Shown piece after piece: positions 45,407-56,973 of a DNA stretch of 64,000 bases. Numbering within the stretch: the stretch's first letter is position 1; every line of letters begins with the position of its first letter. The stretch is from Kitasatospora sp. NBC_00240. Lineage in GTDB: Bacteria; Actinomycetota; Actinomycetes; Streptomycetales; Streptomycetaceae. The translations under genes were made by a program, and so were the position numbers. The notes beneath the pieces are model-generated. The model was not told the origin of the DNA, ran no database searches, and saw only the letters and a program-made list of their open reading frames with translations. Where the stretch lies: assembly GCF_026342405.1 (NCBI RefSeq), contig NZ_JAPEMU010000001.1, forward strand, positions 4,154,001-4,218,000, given 5' to 3'.

Positions 45407-46996
45407 TCACTTGCGGCGGGGAACGACCGTGTGGGGCGTCGCGTAGTCGGAGCCGTCGTCCACGATCACGATCTTCGGAATGATCCGGGTCGCGACCTCC
45501 TCACCACCGGCCGGCGGCGCGCCGGCGGAGGCGGCAGCGGCGGGCGCGGCAGCACCCGGCGCCGATCCGCCCGACCCGGCATCGCCCGACCCGGCACCGG
45601 CCGGCGCGGCACCGCTCGACGGCACACCGCTCGACGACACACCGGCCGACGGCGCGGCGGCCGGCTTCGGCGGCACCACCGAATCGGGCGCCGGCCCCAC
45701 GGCGGGAGCGTCCGCGAAGGCGTCGGCGGAGGCGGCCGGAGCGACCCGGCCGGGCACGAAACCGGGCTCGGCGGGCGTCACCGGGAGCACCTCGGTGGCC
45801 GCGTCGCCCGGCACGGACTGACCGCCGCCGGGCGCGGGGACGGCCGCCTGCACCGGGGCCGGGGCGGTCGCGGGGACGGCCGCCGGGAATCCCGCCTCCC
45901 GGGCGTCCTCGGCCGCCGGAGGCGCGTCGACGGTCAGCACGATCTCCCCGGTGTCCGCCTCGGAGTCCACCGGACGGGCCGCCGGGCGGGCCACCGACCG
46001 CAGCTGGACGGTGCCCCCCACCACGACGGGCTCGGCCACGACCGCGTCCTCGCCCGCCGCCGCGTCGGCCGCGGGCACCGCGGCGACCTGCGGGCCGGGC
46101 TCCGGCTCGGGCTCCACGGCACCGACGGCCGCGCCGGTCAGCGAGGCCAGGGTGCCCTTGATGTGGTCGAGGTGCTGCTGGACCACTTCGTAGCGGGTCT
46201 CGAACTCCGACTGCTCCTGCTCGCTGATCGCGTTGACCCGCTCCGCCTCCCGGCGGGCCCGGTCGATCAGCTGGTCCGCCTTGGCCTGGGCCTCGGCGTC
46301 CGACTGCTTGATCTGGCTGAGCACCGTCTCGCGGAACTGCTCGGCCTCCTTGAGCCGGCGCTCCGCGGTCATGGTGATCTTGGCGTCCTCGGCGTCGGCC
46401 TTCACCACCGCGGCGGCGAACATCTCGTCCGCGCTGCGGCGCAGGTCGGCCAGGGCCGCCTCGGCCTGCTCGGAGGCCTCGGCGGCGGCCACCCGCACCT
46501 TGGCGGCGTGCGCGGTGGCGGCGTCCCGAACGCCGCGGGCGTCGCGGTCCGCCTCGCCGCGCAGCTTCTCGGCCTCGGCCCGGGTGCGCTCCTCGCTGCG
46601 CCGGGCGGCCTGGTCGGACTCGGCGCGCAGGGCGGCCGCGTACTCCTCGGCGGCCCGGGCCAGCGCCTGGCCGGCCTCGTAGACCTCGTCCCGGGTGTCC
46701 TCGGCGAAGCGCTCCGCGGCCTCGCGGACCGCCAGCGCCTCGGCCTCGGCCCCGGCGGCCAGCCCGGCGGCCTGCTCGCTGAGCACGCTGTAGTCGGGCT
46801 CCGGCGCGTTCTCGGCGGCCTGCTGGATGTCGGCGAGCCGCTTCTCCATCTCCCGCAGGCCGGCGCCGAGCACGCTCAACCGCTCCCAGGCGGCGTCCCG
46901 CTGGGCGGTCAACGCGACCAGCGACCGGTCGACCTGTTCGGGCGCGTAGCCACGCCGGCCAACGGTGAAGCCGTACTGGGAGACGGCGTCGCTCAT
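45407..46996 (-). CDS. DivIVA-like long coiled-coil protein
   Basis: A 529-residue filament-like protein of the DivIVA-related group often labelled cellulose-binding protein in Streptomyces. Residues 8-45 (YGFTVGRRGYAPEQVDRSLV) match the DivIVA N-terminal lobe. Residues about 45-285 are continuous heptad coiled coil rich in Ala, Glu, Arg. The remaining 240 residues are disordered Ala/Pro/Val-rich sequence ending IPKIVIVDDGSDYATPHTVVPRRK, which is the only conserved-looking tail. It probably acts in polar growth or as a cytoskeletal scaffold. ATG at 46996. It lies downstream of the deaminase-SUKH gene on the same strand but a terminator separates them. Confidence 0.8.
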   Translation of the reverse strand: MSDAVSQYGFTVGRRGYAPEQVDRSLVALTAQRDAAWERLSVLGAGLREMEKRLADIQQAAENAPEPDYSVLSEQAAGLAAGAEAEALAVREAAERFAEDTRDEVYEAGQALARAAEEYAAALRAESDQAARRSEERTRAEAEKLRGEADRDARGVRDAATAHAAKVRVAAAEASEQAEAALADLRRSADEMFAAAVVKADAEDAKITMTAERRLKEAEQFRETVLSQIKQSDAEAQAKADQLIDRARREAERVNAISEQEQSEFETRYEVVQQHLDHIKGTLASLTGAAVGAVEPEPEPGPQVAAVPAADAAAGEDAVVAEPVVVGGTVQLRSVARPAARPVDSEADTGEIVLTVDAPPAAEDAREAGFPAAVPATAPAPVQAAVPAPGGGQSVPGDAATEVLPVTPAEPGFVPGRVAPAASADAFADAPAVGPAPDSVVPPKPAAAPSAGVSSSGVPSSGAAPAGAGSGDAGSGGSAPGAAAPAAAASAGAPPAGGEEVATRIIPKIVIVDDGSDYATPHTVVPRRK

Positions 46997-47144
46997 GGGC
47001 TCTTCCCCTCGTGATCACGGGCTGCGGAGCCCAGGGCCGGGACGAATCGATGCGTGGCGAGGAGCGGGCGGGTACGACCGTCCTCTTGACCTATTTTGCG
47101 CAGATCGTGGCGAAACCCCAACGAGGCACCGCCGTGCCGACACG

Positions 47145-47180
47145 GACGGGGGCCGTACCCGAGGCCGGTACGCCCCCGTC
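47145..47180 (-). terminator. Terminator of the deaminase-SUKH-4 gene
   Basis: GACGGGGG and CGTACC (47145-47159, one unpaired C) pair with GGTACG and CCCCCGTC (47167-47180) around a 7-nt loop, 15 bp past the stop on the minus strand. Confidence 0.7.
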
Positions 47181-47195
47181 ACCTGCGGCGATCCG

Positions 47196-49637
47196 CTAGA
47201 GCAGACCGTCCCAGAACTGTTCGAGAAGAACCGCCCACCAGGTGTCCGCCGACTGCAGCGCCGCCGGGTCGACCGCGGCCAGCTGGGTCTGGAAGTCGGT
47301 GGTCCAGCGGCCCGCCTGGTCCGGGGTGAGCGAGTACCGCAGCCGCCACATCCGGCCCAGCAGGGCGAGCGAACGGACGAACTCCGGCACGCCGGTGTTC
47401 ACGAAGCGCGGCGGCTCCCCGCCGCCCTCCAGGTCCACCGCCACCACGGCCGCCGTGCCGTACTGCACGCACAGCTGGCGCCCGTAGTCGTTGCCGAGAA
47501 CGAGGTAGCCGCCGAAGTCCGGCCCGCCCTGGACGCCCCGCTCGGCGGCCAGCTCGGCCAGCGTCGGGATCGGGCGGCCCTCCTGCGCCTGGGCCCAGAA
47601 GAACGGCCCGAAGTCCCGCGGCAGACCGGCCCACATCAGGGTCTGCGCGACCGGCTCCGGCACCCCCTGGCGGGAGACCGCGCGCTGCTCGAAGCGGAAC
47701 ACGGCCGGCCCGAAGGCCTGGCCCAGCTCCGCCGCCAGCTGCTGCGGCGGGAGCGGCGGCAGCGGCGGCACACTGCCCGGCGCCGGCAGCGGCGCCCGGA
47801 CGGGGCGCGGGCGCTGCGGGGCGGAGGCCAGCTGGTGCAGCTCGTCCAGATGGTCCAGCAGGTGGGACATCCCGGCCTGCCGGGCCTGCTGGTCCCGCCC
47901 GTAGCCGGCGGTGTGGGTCAGCCGCACGTTCGGCCAGGACGCCCGGATCATCCGCGCGCAGTAGCCGCCCGGCAGGTCGCAGGACTCCAGCTCGGTGTAC
48001 AGCTCCAGCACCTGCTCCGGCGGGACGTTCAGCCGGCGCAGCTCCTGGAGGATCTTCCACTCCGGGTGCGGCGTGCCCGGCTCGCTGCGCTGCAGCAGCT
48101 TCTGCTCCGAGCCGTCGGGGGCCCGGTAGCTGAGCGCGGCGAAGTAGCCGGGGCCGACCACCGGGACCCCGGGGGGCACCGGCGGGCCCTGCGGGCCGGG
48201 GGCGGGCGGCGGCACCACGGCGGGCGCGACGGCCGGGCCCGCGGCCCCGGGCGCACCGGCGCCCGGGTAGCCGTAGCCGGCCGGCGGCACGGCCGGGCGC
48301 GGCGTGCCGGGGCCGCCGGGCAGCTCGACCGCGTGGGCCAGCTGGGTCCGCTCGTACGCGACACCTGCGGCCGGACCGCCCGGGGCGCCGGGCGGCGCGG
48401 CGGCGGGGGCCGGCGCGGGCGGGCCGTCGGCGCCGCGCAGCCCGGGCGGCGGGGGCGGCGGCGGGGCGCTGGAACCGGATCGGCCGAGGCCGCCGGCCGC
48501 CGGAGCGACGCCGGGGGACTGGCGCAGTCCGCCCGGCGGAGGCGGCGGCGGGGCGCTCGCACCGCGGCCGGCACCGCCCTGGGCGGGCCCGGCGCCGCCG
48601 CGCAGGTCGGCGGGCGGCGGGGGCGGCGGGGCGCTGGAACCGGACCGGCCGAGGCCGGCCGGGCCGGGGGCCGCGGGGGCGCCGGGCAGGCCCATCAGGC
48701 CGGGCGCCGCGTCGGGCGAGGCCAGCATGGTCGGCGCGTGGTCGACGCCGGGGCCGACCACGGGCGGACCGGGCACGCCCGGAGCGCCGGGCAGGCCCTC
48801 CGGGGGCGCCAGCATCGTGGCGGCGTGGTCGACCGGGGGCTGCGGGGTGCCGGGCGCGCCGGGCAGCCCGGCCAGGCCCGGCGGGCCGCCGGGCGGGGCG
48901 AGCACGGTCGGCGCGTACCCGTCGGCGGCCTGCTGCTGGGCCGGGAACGGCGGTGTGGCACCGGGCGGCGCCGGGGGGCCGGCGGGCATCCCCTCGGGCA
49001 GCAGCACGGTGGCGGCCTCGCCGCCGGCGGGCGGCGCGGGCGCGTCCCGGCCGGACGGCGGGGCGAGCATGGTCGGCGCATCCCCGGCCGGGCGGTCGGA
49101 GGCGGGCGGCGTGCTGAGGACGGCGGGCCCGGCGCCCTGGCCGTACCCGCCGGCGAACTCCGGCTCGGGCGCGGGCGGGGCGGCGGGTGTCGGGGCCGGT
49201 GCCGGGGCCGGGGCCGGTTGCTGGGCGGCCGGTGCGGGCGCGCCGAGCCGCGCGGCCTCCGCCGCGATCGCCGCCGCGCCGGCCTCCTGCAGCCACTGCG
49301 GCGGGCTGAGCAGGAACGAGGTCGCCTCGACCGGACCCGGGGCCGGTCGGGCGGCACCCGCCGGGTTCGCCCCCACGGGCCGTCCGTAGACCTCCTCGTA
49401 CTGCCGGACGACCTCGTTCACCGGCAGGGCCGGCCACAGGGTGCTCGCCCCGGTGTCCCGGGCGATCACCAGCCGTACCTCGCCGCCGTCGCCCGCCGGG
49501 CCCTCGGCCGGGTCCACCGACCAGCACACGAAGCCCAGGTCGAACTCCCGGACCCGTACCTCGCGCTGCTGCGAGCGCGGCACCCCGCCATTGATCCAGT
49601 CGTCCGCGACCGCCTGCGCCTGCGCGTACGTCACCAC
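47196..49637 (-). CDS. Deaminase-SUKH-4 fusion protein
   Basis: An 813-residue three-part protein. The N-terminal 100 residues (TYAQAQAVADDWINGGVPRS, then FDLGFVCWSVDP) resemble YrhB-type immunity folds. About 115-480 is disordered Pro/Ala sequence with three GRSGSSAPPPPPP-like blocks and several A-T-M/V-L-A-P-P motifs. Residues about 490-575 look like a nucleic-acid deaminase: H524-P-E526 and a C553-DLPGGY-C560 zinc-binding pair. The last 185 residues (FGPAVFRFEQRAVSRQGVPE to QFWDGLL) match SUKH-4. Toxin-type and immunity-type folds are therefore in one chain. There is no signal peptide. GTG start at 49637. Confidence 0.8.
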   Translation of the reverse strand: MVTYAQAQAVADDWINGGVPRSQQREVRVREFDLGFVCWSVDPAEGPAGDGGEVRLVIARDTGASTLWPALPVNEVVRQYEEVYGRPVGANPAGAARPAPGPVEATSFLLSPPQWLQEAGAAAIAAEAARLGAPAPAAQQPAPAPAPAPTPAAPPAPEPEFAGGYGQGAGPAVLSTPPASDRPAGDAPTMLAPPSGRDAPAPPAGGEAATVLLPEGMPAGPPAPPGATPPFPAQQQAADGYAPTVLAPPGGPPGLAGLPGAPGTPQPPVDHAATMLAPPEGLPGAPGVPGPPVVGPGVDHAPTMLASPDAAPGLMGLPGAPAAPGPAGLGRSGSSAPPPPPPADLRGGAGPAQGGAGRGASAPPPPPPGGLRQSPGVAPAAGGLGRSGSSAPPPPPPPGLRGADGPPAPAPAAAPPGAPGGPAAGVAYERTQLAHAVELPGGPGTPRPAVPPAGYGYPGAGAPGAAGPAVAPAVVPPPAPGPQGPPVPPGVPVVGPGYFAALSYRAPDGSEQKLLQRSEPGTPHPEWKILQELRRLNVPPEQVLELYTELESCDLPGGYCARMIRASWPNVRLTHTAGYGRDQQARQAGMSHLLDHLDELHQLASAPQRPRPVRAPLPAPGSVPPLPPLPPQQLAAELGQAFGPAVFRFEQRAVSRQGVPEPVAQTLMWAGLPRDFGPFFWAQAQEGRPIPTLAELAAERGVQGGPDFGGYLVLGNDYGRQLCVQYGTAAVVAVDLEGGGEPPRFVNTGVPEFVRSLALLGRMWRLRYSLTPDQAGRWTTDFQTQLAAVDPAALQSADTWWAVLLEQFWDGLL

Positions 49638-49700
49638 GCCCGGTTCACCCCTGTCCGCTCACCATCTGTTGCCTGCCCCGCCCGCCGCCCGCCGCGCATC

Positions 49701-50702
49701 TCAGCGCACCGGGACGGCCCGGGCGAACCCGCCGTCCACCATCAGCTCCGCGACCGTCTCCAGCTCCGGCGGGCTGCCGGCCAGCCGGAGCAGGAACGCG
49801 TCGAAGTCGTCCCCGCAGGGCAGCAGCAGCCGCGCCACCCGGTCCTCCGGCGCCTCCGGACCGCCGGCGTCCCGGGCGTCGTCGTAGAGGCAGGCCCAGA
49901 CCGAGCCGGTGCCCTCGCCACGGACCTTGATCGCCAGCAGGCCGCCCTGGACGTACGCGATCGCGAGGTAGTCCTTGGTCAGGTGGTCCCGCAGGCACTT
50001 GTTGGCGTAGACGAGGTCGTCGACCCCGTACTCCTCACTGAGCGTCAGGAACGGCTGGTCGAGCAGCAGTCCGTACTCGGTGTCGAGCGCGACGCCGGCC
50101 GGCGTGCGGCCGCCGGCCACCTTGAGGAAGTTGCGGTAGGCGCCGGGCAGCCGGTACCCCAGCCGCTCCTCCGCCCGCTGGACCAGGTCCTCCGGGACGC
50201 TCAGCGGGTCGCCGCCGTCCTTGGCCAGCGAGAAGTGCACCGGGCGGTGCTCCTGGAGCGGGCGGGTGCCGCGCCGGCCGTGGTCGGCGGTGGAGCGGGC
50301 CAGCCCGCCGTGGTGCCGCAGCAGCGCCTTCACCTCGACCGGGACGAGCTCCATCCGGCGCCAGCCCGGGGCGGCCCGCCCGACGGCGTGGTGCCAGGTC
50401 CAGCCGGGCGGGGTGGCGACGGCGGTGTCCAGGTCGGCCCAGAGCTCGTGGCCCTGGGTGAACAGCGCGGCGTTCGCCGAGACGAAGTCGGTCAGTCTCA
50501 GCTCGTCGACCCCGAAGCCGTCCGGCGGGTCGGCGACCTCGGCGGCGGCCGCGGCGTACGCACTGAAGTCCGGGTACCCGTACTCGTCCACCCGGACCCC
50601 GGCGGGATGCCTCTGCGCCCGTACCGGGTCCGGGAACTGCACCACCTGGCCCGCGTACGCCCCGTTGGGCGCGGCGGCGGTGCCGGGCCGACCTGTCGTC
50701 AT
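49701..50702 (-). CDS. WHH nuclease-SUKH (SMI1/KNR4) fusion protein
   Basis: A 333-residue protein. The N-terminal half fits HNH/endonuclease VII toxin domains of the WHH type: YGYPDFSAYA (41-50), TWHHAVG (102-108), MELVPVEVK (117-125) and RHHGG (129-133). The usual second His (LVPxxVH) is replaced by Lys125, so activity may be reduced. From about 163 a SMI1/KNR4 (SUKH) immunity domain follows (VPEDLVQRAEERLGYRLPGA, then YRNFLKVAGGRTPAG). Such pairs are normally two genes, toxin then immunity. The ATG at 50702 is preceded by GGTGGGGG. No secretion signal. It is 64 bp upstream of the deaminase-SUKH-4 gene on the same strand. Confidence 0.8.
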   Translation of the reverse strand: MTTGRPGTAAAPNGAYAGQVVQFPDPVRAQRHPAGVRVDEYGYPDFSAYAAAAAEVADPPDGFGVDELRLTDFVSANAALFTQGHELWADLDTAVATPPGWTWHHAVGRAAPGWRRMELVPVEVKALLRHHGGLARSTADHGRRGTRPLQEHRPVHFSLAKDGGDPLSVPEDLVQRAEERLGYRLPGAYRNFLKVAGGRTPAGVALDTEYGLLLDQPFLTLSEEYGVDDLVYANKCLRDHLTKDYLAIAYVQGGLLAIKVRGEGTGSVWACLYDDARDAGGPEAPEDRVARLLLPCGDDFDAFLLRLAGSPPELETVAELMVDGGFARAVPVR

Positions 50703-51441
50703 CTGGGAGCCCCCACCTACTGAAGCCGATTGCTGGACACCAGGGTAGGGGGTCGGCCCGGAGCACGGTCGCCCCGCCTGGAGGTTCGTCCGAGCAGGCC
50801 GCAGCGGCCGACGGGGTGCCACGCCCCGCCCCCGGCCGCCCGGCCGCCCGGCGGGGCCGCCGCATCGCCCGGCCGCCGCGGGTACGCCCTCGCCGGGCCC
50901 CCTGCCCGGCACCGCGCCGCCCCGCCAGAGACTGCCCCAACAGCGCTTTCGGGCCGCGGAGTTGCCGGCCGCGACCGGTGCCCGCCCGGCCGCCCCGGCG
51001 CCCGGCGTCCCGGTCGCCGGCCGTCGCACGGCCCACCCGCCGCCACCTGCCGGGATCCGCTCGACCGGGGCCGGTACGAAGCCGGTCCAGCGCCGGTCCA
51101 GCGCCGATCCGGGCCTGTCCAGGGCCGATCCGGGCCCGATTCGTGAGGACAGCGTGCAGATCCGGCCCCCACCGCGTGTGCACCGGCCCCGCCTCCCGCG
51201 TTCCGGGCCGCCGATGCCCCATCCTTCTCTCCCCGGCCCAACACCCCGGGTGACCGACTGACAGTGGCGTTTGACAGGCTTGGGCCCGGGCCGAAGCCGG
51301 TCCGAACCGCCGTAGGCCCACGCCAGGGCACTACCCGCCGGTAGCCCGGACGGACGGACCGGACGGACGGACAACCGGACCACCGGCCCGGACGGACCGA
51401 GCGGCGACCGGAGCGGACGCCACGCAGAAGGAGGAGGCCGT
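50703..51441. other. Long divergent region between WHH-SUKH and YwqJ-type deaminase genes
   Basis: These 739 bp contain no supportable gene. They contain short direct repeats: GGTCCAGCGCCG / GATCCGGGCCTGTCCAGG units at 51083-51140 and GGAC tandem repeats (CCGGACGGACGGA) at 51345-51375. TTGACA at 51271 and TGACAG at 51259 could be promoter or operator sequence for either side. It is unusually long for a divergent pair in this window. Confidence 0.45.
51345..51375. repeat. GGAC tandem repeat
   Basis: GACGGACGGACC/GGACGGACGGAC runs between 51345 and 51375, about 65 bp upstream of the YwqJ-type deaminase gene. Short tandem units of this kind may alter promoter spacing. Confidence 0.6.
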
Positions 51442-51909
51442 ATGACCGTCGAGGAGACCACCCCGGCCGGCGCCCCCCTGCTGCGCCACCTCCGCGACAG
51501 CCTGCTGCCCGCCGTCGCGGCCGCCCTCTCGCTGCGCGGCGGCGAGGTGCTCACCCTCGCCGGCGACAAGACCGAGCACCGACCCGGCCTGCACCCGCTG
51601 GTCGGCGACTTCCTGGACGCCCTGCCGATCGAGCACCGGGAGCGGTTCACCGGGCACTGCCCGGAGGCCGTCCTGCTCTCCCAGCACCTGACCACGGTGG
51701 ACGCCGGCCGCTCCAAGCGCGCCGCCCGCAAACCGCTCAGCCTGGGCGAGGCCCGCAAGTCCCTCAAGGGCGCCCGGCTGACCACCGTCCGGATCCGGGA
51801 GGAGCACGACCCCTCGCACGGCACCCACGCGCCGCCGTGCCGGTCCTGCGAGCCGCTGCTGGAACACCTGAACGTCCAGAGCGTCGCCGTCGGGCCCCCC
51901 GGCGCCTGA
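51442..51909 (+). CDS. YwqJ-related deaminase
   Basis: A 155-residue cytidine-deaminase-fold protein of the YwqJ-related group, known from polymorphic toxin systems. Zinc site: H72-C73-P-E75 (GHCPEAVLLS) and C133-RS-C136 (PPCRSC), both intact. TTVRIREEHDPSHGTHAPPC matches the family. The N-terminus has no export signal or delivery domain, so it is a free-standing cytoplasmic form. ATG at 51442 with AAGGAGGAGG. A SUKH-3 immunity gene follows 47 bp later on the same strand, suggesting a paired unit. Confidence 0.88.
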   Translation: MTVEETTPAGAPLLRHLRDSLLPAVAAALSLRGGEVLTLAGDKTEHRPGLHPLVGDFLDALPIEHRERFTGHCPEAVLLSQHLTTVDAGRSKRAARKPLSLGEARKSLKGARLTTVRIREEHDPSHGTHAPPCRSCEPLLEHLNVQSVAVGPPGA

Positions 51910-51956
51910 CCGCCGCCCCGCCGCACGACCCCTGTCCCCGATCGCTGGAGCACGCT

Positions 51957-52484
51957 CTGAACCCGCTCAGTCAGACCCCCGCCCGGCTGCGGCCGCGCTT
52001 TCCCGCCGACGTCGCCGCCGAGCTCAAGCAGGCCGGCTGGCACCCCGGCCGCTGGCAGATCCAGCAGGCCGAGGAGTGGGCCGACGCCCTCGCCGGGTAC
52101 GGCGCCCCCGGCGATGCGCACGGCGTACGGCACTCGGTGTTCCCGGCGGCGGTGGAGGCCTGGGCCGAGTTCGGCGGCCTGCACTTCGAACCGTCCGGCG
52201 CCGGACGCGAACTGGCCCGCACGCCGTTCCTGCTCGACCCGCTCTGCGGCCTGCACCAGCCGCGCACCCTGGCCGACCTCGGCCGCGCCCTGGACACCAA
52301 GCTCGCCCCGCTCGGCGAGGAGATGTACGGCCGGGCGCTGCTCGCCATCGACGAGGCGGGCCGGGTCTACAGCCTGGACCACACCGGCGAGTGGTTCCTC
52401 GGCGAGGGCGTCGACCAGGCGGTCAGCACCCTGCTGCTCGGCACCGTCCCCGAGCGCCTGCGCACCGGTCCGCCGCCGGCCTGA
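51957..52484 (+). CDS. SUKH-3 immunity-type protein
   Basis: A protein of about 175 residues with the SUKH-3 pattern: RFPADVAAELKQAGWHPGRW near the N-terminus, then VFPAAVEAWAEFGGLHF, GLHQPRTLADLGRALDTKLAP and YSLDHTGEWFLGEGVDQAV. SUKH-3 proteins neutralise deaminase or nuclease toxins. The start is unsure: no ATG or GTG lies between the deaminase stop and the first conserved residues; a CTG at 51957 with GGAG 7 nt upstream is the best fit. An upstream GTG at 51837 would overlap the deaminase gene. Partner of the YwqJ-type deaminase. Confidence 0.8.
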   Translation: MNPLSQTPARLRPRFPADVAAELKQAGWHPGRWQIQQAEEWADALAGYGAPGDAHGVRHSVFPAAVEAWAEFGGLHFEPSGAGRELARTPFLLDPLCGLHQPRTLADLGRALDTKLAPLGEEMYGRALLAIDEAGRVYSLDHTGEWFLGEGVDQAVSTLLLGTVPERLRTGPPPA

Positions 52485-52553
52485 CCCGGCCGCCCCGGGC
52501 ATCGGGCCCCGGGCACCGGGCCGGCTCGACCGCCCGCACGGCCCGGCGCCCGC

Positions 52554-53846
52554 TCAGCCCAGCCGCTCGCTCTGCAGTGCCAGCCGCGAGGGCAACACCG
52601 CCTCGACCCGGAAACCGCCGTCGCACTCCGGCCCGGCCCGGAAGGTGCCGCCCAGCGCCACCACCCGCTCGCGCATCCCGACCAGCCCGTTGCCCCCGCT
52701 CGGCAGGCCCACCCGCTCCCCCGCCGCCGGGCAGCCGTTCACCACCGCCACCCGGACCCCGTTCGGCACGTACGCCAGCAGCACCGCCACCAGCGCCCCG
52801 CCCGCGTGCTTGTGCGCGTTGGTCAGCCCCTCCTGGACCACCCGGAAGGCCGTCCGCTCCGCCTCGGTGCTGAACGGGCGGCGCGCCCCGCTGACCGTGA
52901 AGGTGACGGTCATCCCGGCCGCCTTCGACTGGTCGACCAGGCCCGGCAGCCCGGCCAGCCCGTCCGCCTGCTCGCCGGACCCGGCGCCCGGCTCCTCGGC
53001 CATCCGCAGCACCCCGAGGATCTCCCGCAGCTCGTCCAGCGCCTGCCGGCCGACCTCCGCCACCAGCTTGGCGCTCTGCGCCGCCTTCTGCGGATCCTTC
53101 GCCACGATCCGCTCCAGCGCACCGGCGTGCACCACCATCAGGGACACCCGGTGCGCGACCACGTCGTGCATCTCCCGGGCGATCCGGGTGCGCTCCTCCA
53201 GCCGCGCCCGGCGGGCCCGCTCCTGCGCCTGCTCGGCCAGCAGGTCCAGCTCGGTCTCCAGCCCGTGCGCACGGTCCTTCAGCGACTCCACCAGCCGCCG
53301 CTTCGCCCCCACGTACAGCCCGGTGACCACCGGAGGAACCGTCAACGCCACCCCGACCAGCACCGCCAGCAGGACCAGGCCCCACAGCGGCGGCCCGCCC
53401 ACCTCCGGCGAGGGCGCCGAGGTGCCGGGGGCGAGCATCGCCGTCAGCACCATCCCCACCGACTCGACGAACGCCAGCCCCGACAGGGCCACCACCCGCC
53501 GGCGCCGCGAGGGCCACTCCCAGGTCGCCGCCAGCGTGTACAGCGACACCATCAGCAGGATCACGCCGGACAGCCCCGGCAGGAACAGCAGCGCCATCAG
53601 CACCGGCACCGCCGGCCAGCGCCGGCGCACCACCAGCGACGCCCCCGCCAGCACCCCGAGCACCACGGCCAGGACCGCGAGCGGCAGGCCCATCCCCAGC
53701 CGGTTGCCGACGAACTGGTACGCCCCGAATGCGCATTCCAGGCCGGCCAGCACGGCCAGCCCGATGTCCAGGAACGCGCTACGGCGCCGTTTCCACCACC
53801 ACAGCGGCCGGACCGGCGGCGCTGCCTCCCCAGGCGGGTTACTCAT
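52554..53846 (-). CDS. Sensor histidine kinase (NarL-type)
   Basis: A 430-residue membrane sensor kinase. Hydrophobic segments between about 25 and 185 give a bundle of six or so helices without a large extracellular loop. HisKA_3 dimerisation domain: the phospho-accepting His is in REMHDVVAHRVSLMV (about 225-239). HATPase: ERTAFRVVQEGLTNAHKHAG (N box), SGGNGLVGMRERVVALGG (G boxes). No response regulator is adjacent in this window, so it is an orphan or its partner is elsewhere. ATG at 53846. Divergent from ppc. Confidence 0.9.
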   Translation of the reverse strand: MSNPPGEAAPPVRPLWWWKRRRSAFLDIGLAVLAGLECAFGAYQFVGNRLGMGLPLAVLAVVLGVLAGASLVVRRRWPAVPVLMALLFLPGLSGVILLMVSLYTLAATWEWPSRRRRVVALSGLAFVESVGMVLTAMLAPGTSAPSPEVGGPPLWGLVLLAVLVGVALTVPPVVTGLYVGAKRRLVESLKDRAHGLETELDLLAEQAQERARRARLEERTRIAREMHDVVAHRVSLMVVHAGALERIVAKDPQKAAQSAKLVAEVGRQALDELREILGVLRMAEEPGAGSGEQADGLAGLPGLVDQSKAAGMTVTFTVSGARRPFSTEAERTAFRVVQEGLTNAHKHAGGALVAVLLAYVPNGVRVAVVNGCPAAGERVGLPSGGNGLVGMRERVVALGGTFRAGPECDGGFRVEAVLPSRLALQSERLG

Positions 53847-54139
53847 ACCTGACAGCCTAGGCGCTGGGGCGATCCGGCCCCATCGGATTCCCCGTCCGCG
53901 ACCGTCCCTGCGGCTGTCCTCGCGCCCCCCGCCGGGCCTCGCCGACCCCCGCCAAGTGGTCCAGACCTCTCACCGCCGACCGCCCCGAACGACCGGACGT
54001 GTCCGCGATCCGGCCACCTCTCGGACGCGAGCCACCCACCCACCTATGCTGGTCGCGTCGGACAGCGCGGTCCGCACGCGTCACCGTCACCCAGGTGACA
54101 AGAGCCGTTGCCGAACCCCACCACCACAGGGAGCCAGCC

Positions 54140-56947
<2,808 letters not shown>

Positions 56948-56973
56948 CCGCACCCGCGCACGACCGCACGTAT

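Noticed and set aside
48400..49200. CRISPR-like repeats
   Set aside because: The repetition is in-frame Pro/Ala coding sequence of variable unit length without uniform spacers. No cas genes are present.
52554..53846. Two-component pair at the histidine kinase
   Set aside because: No response regulator gene occurs on either side, so it is reported as an orphan.
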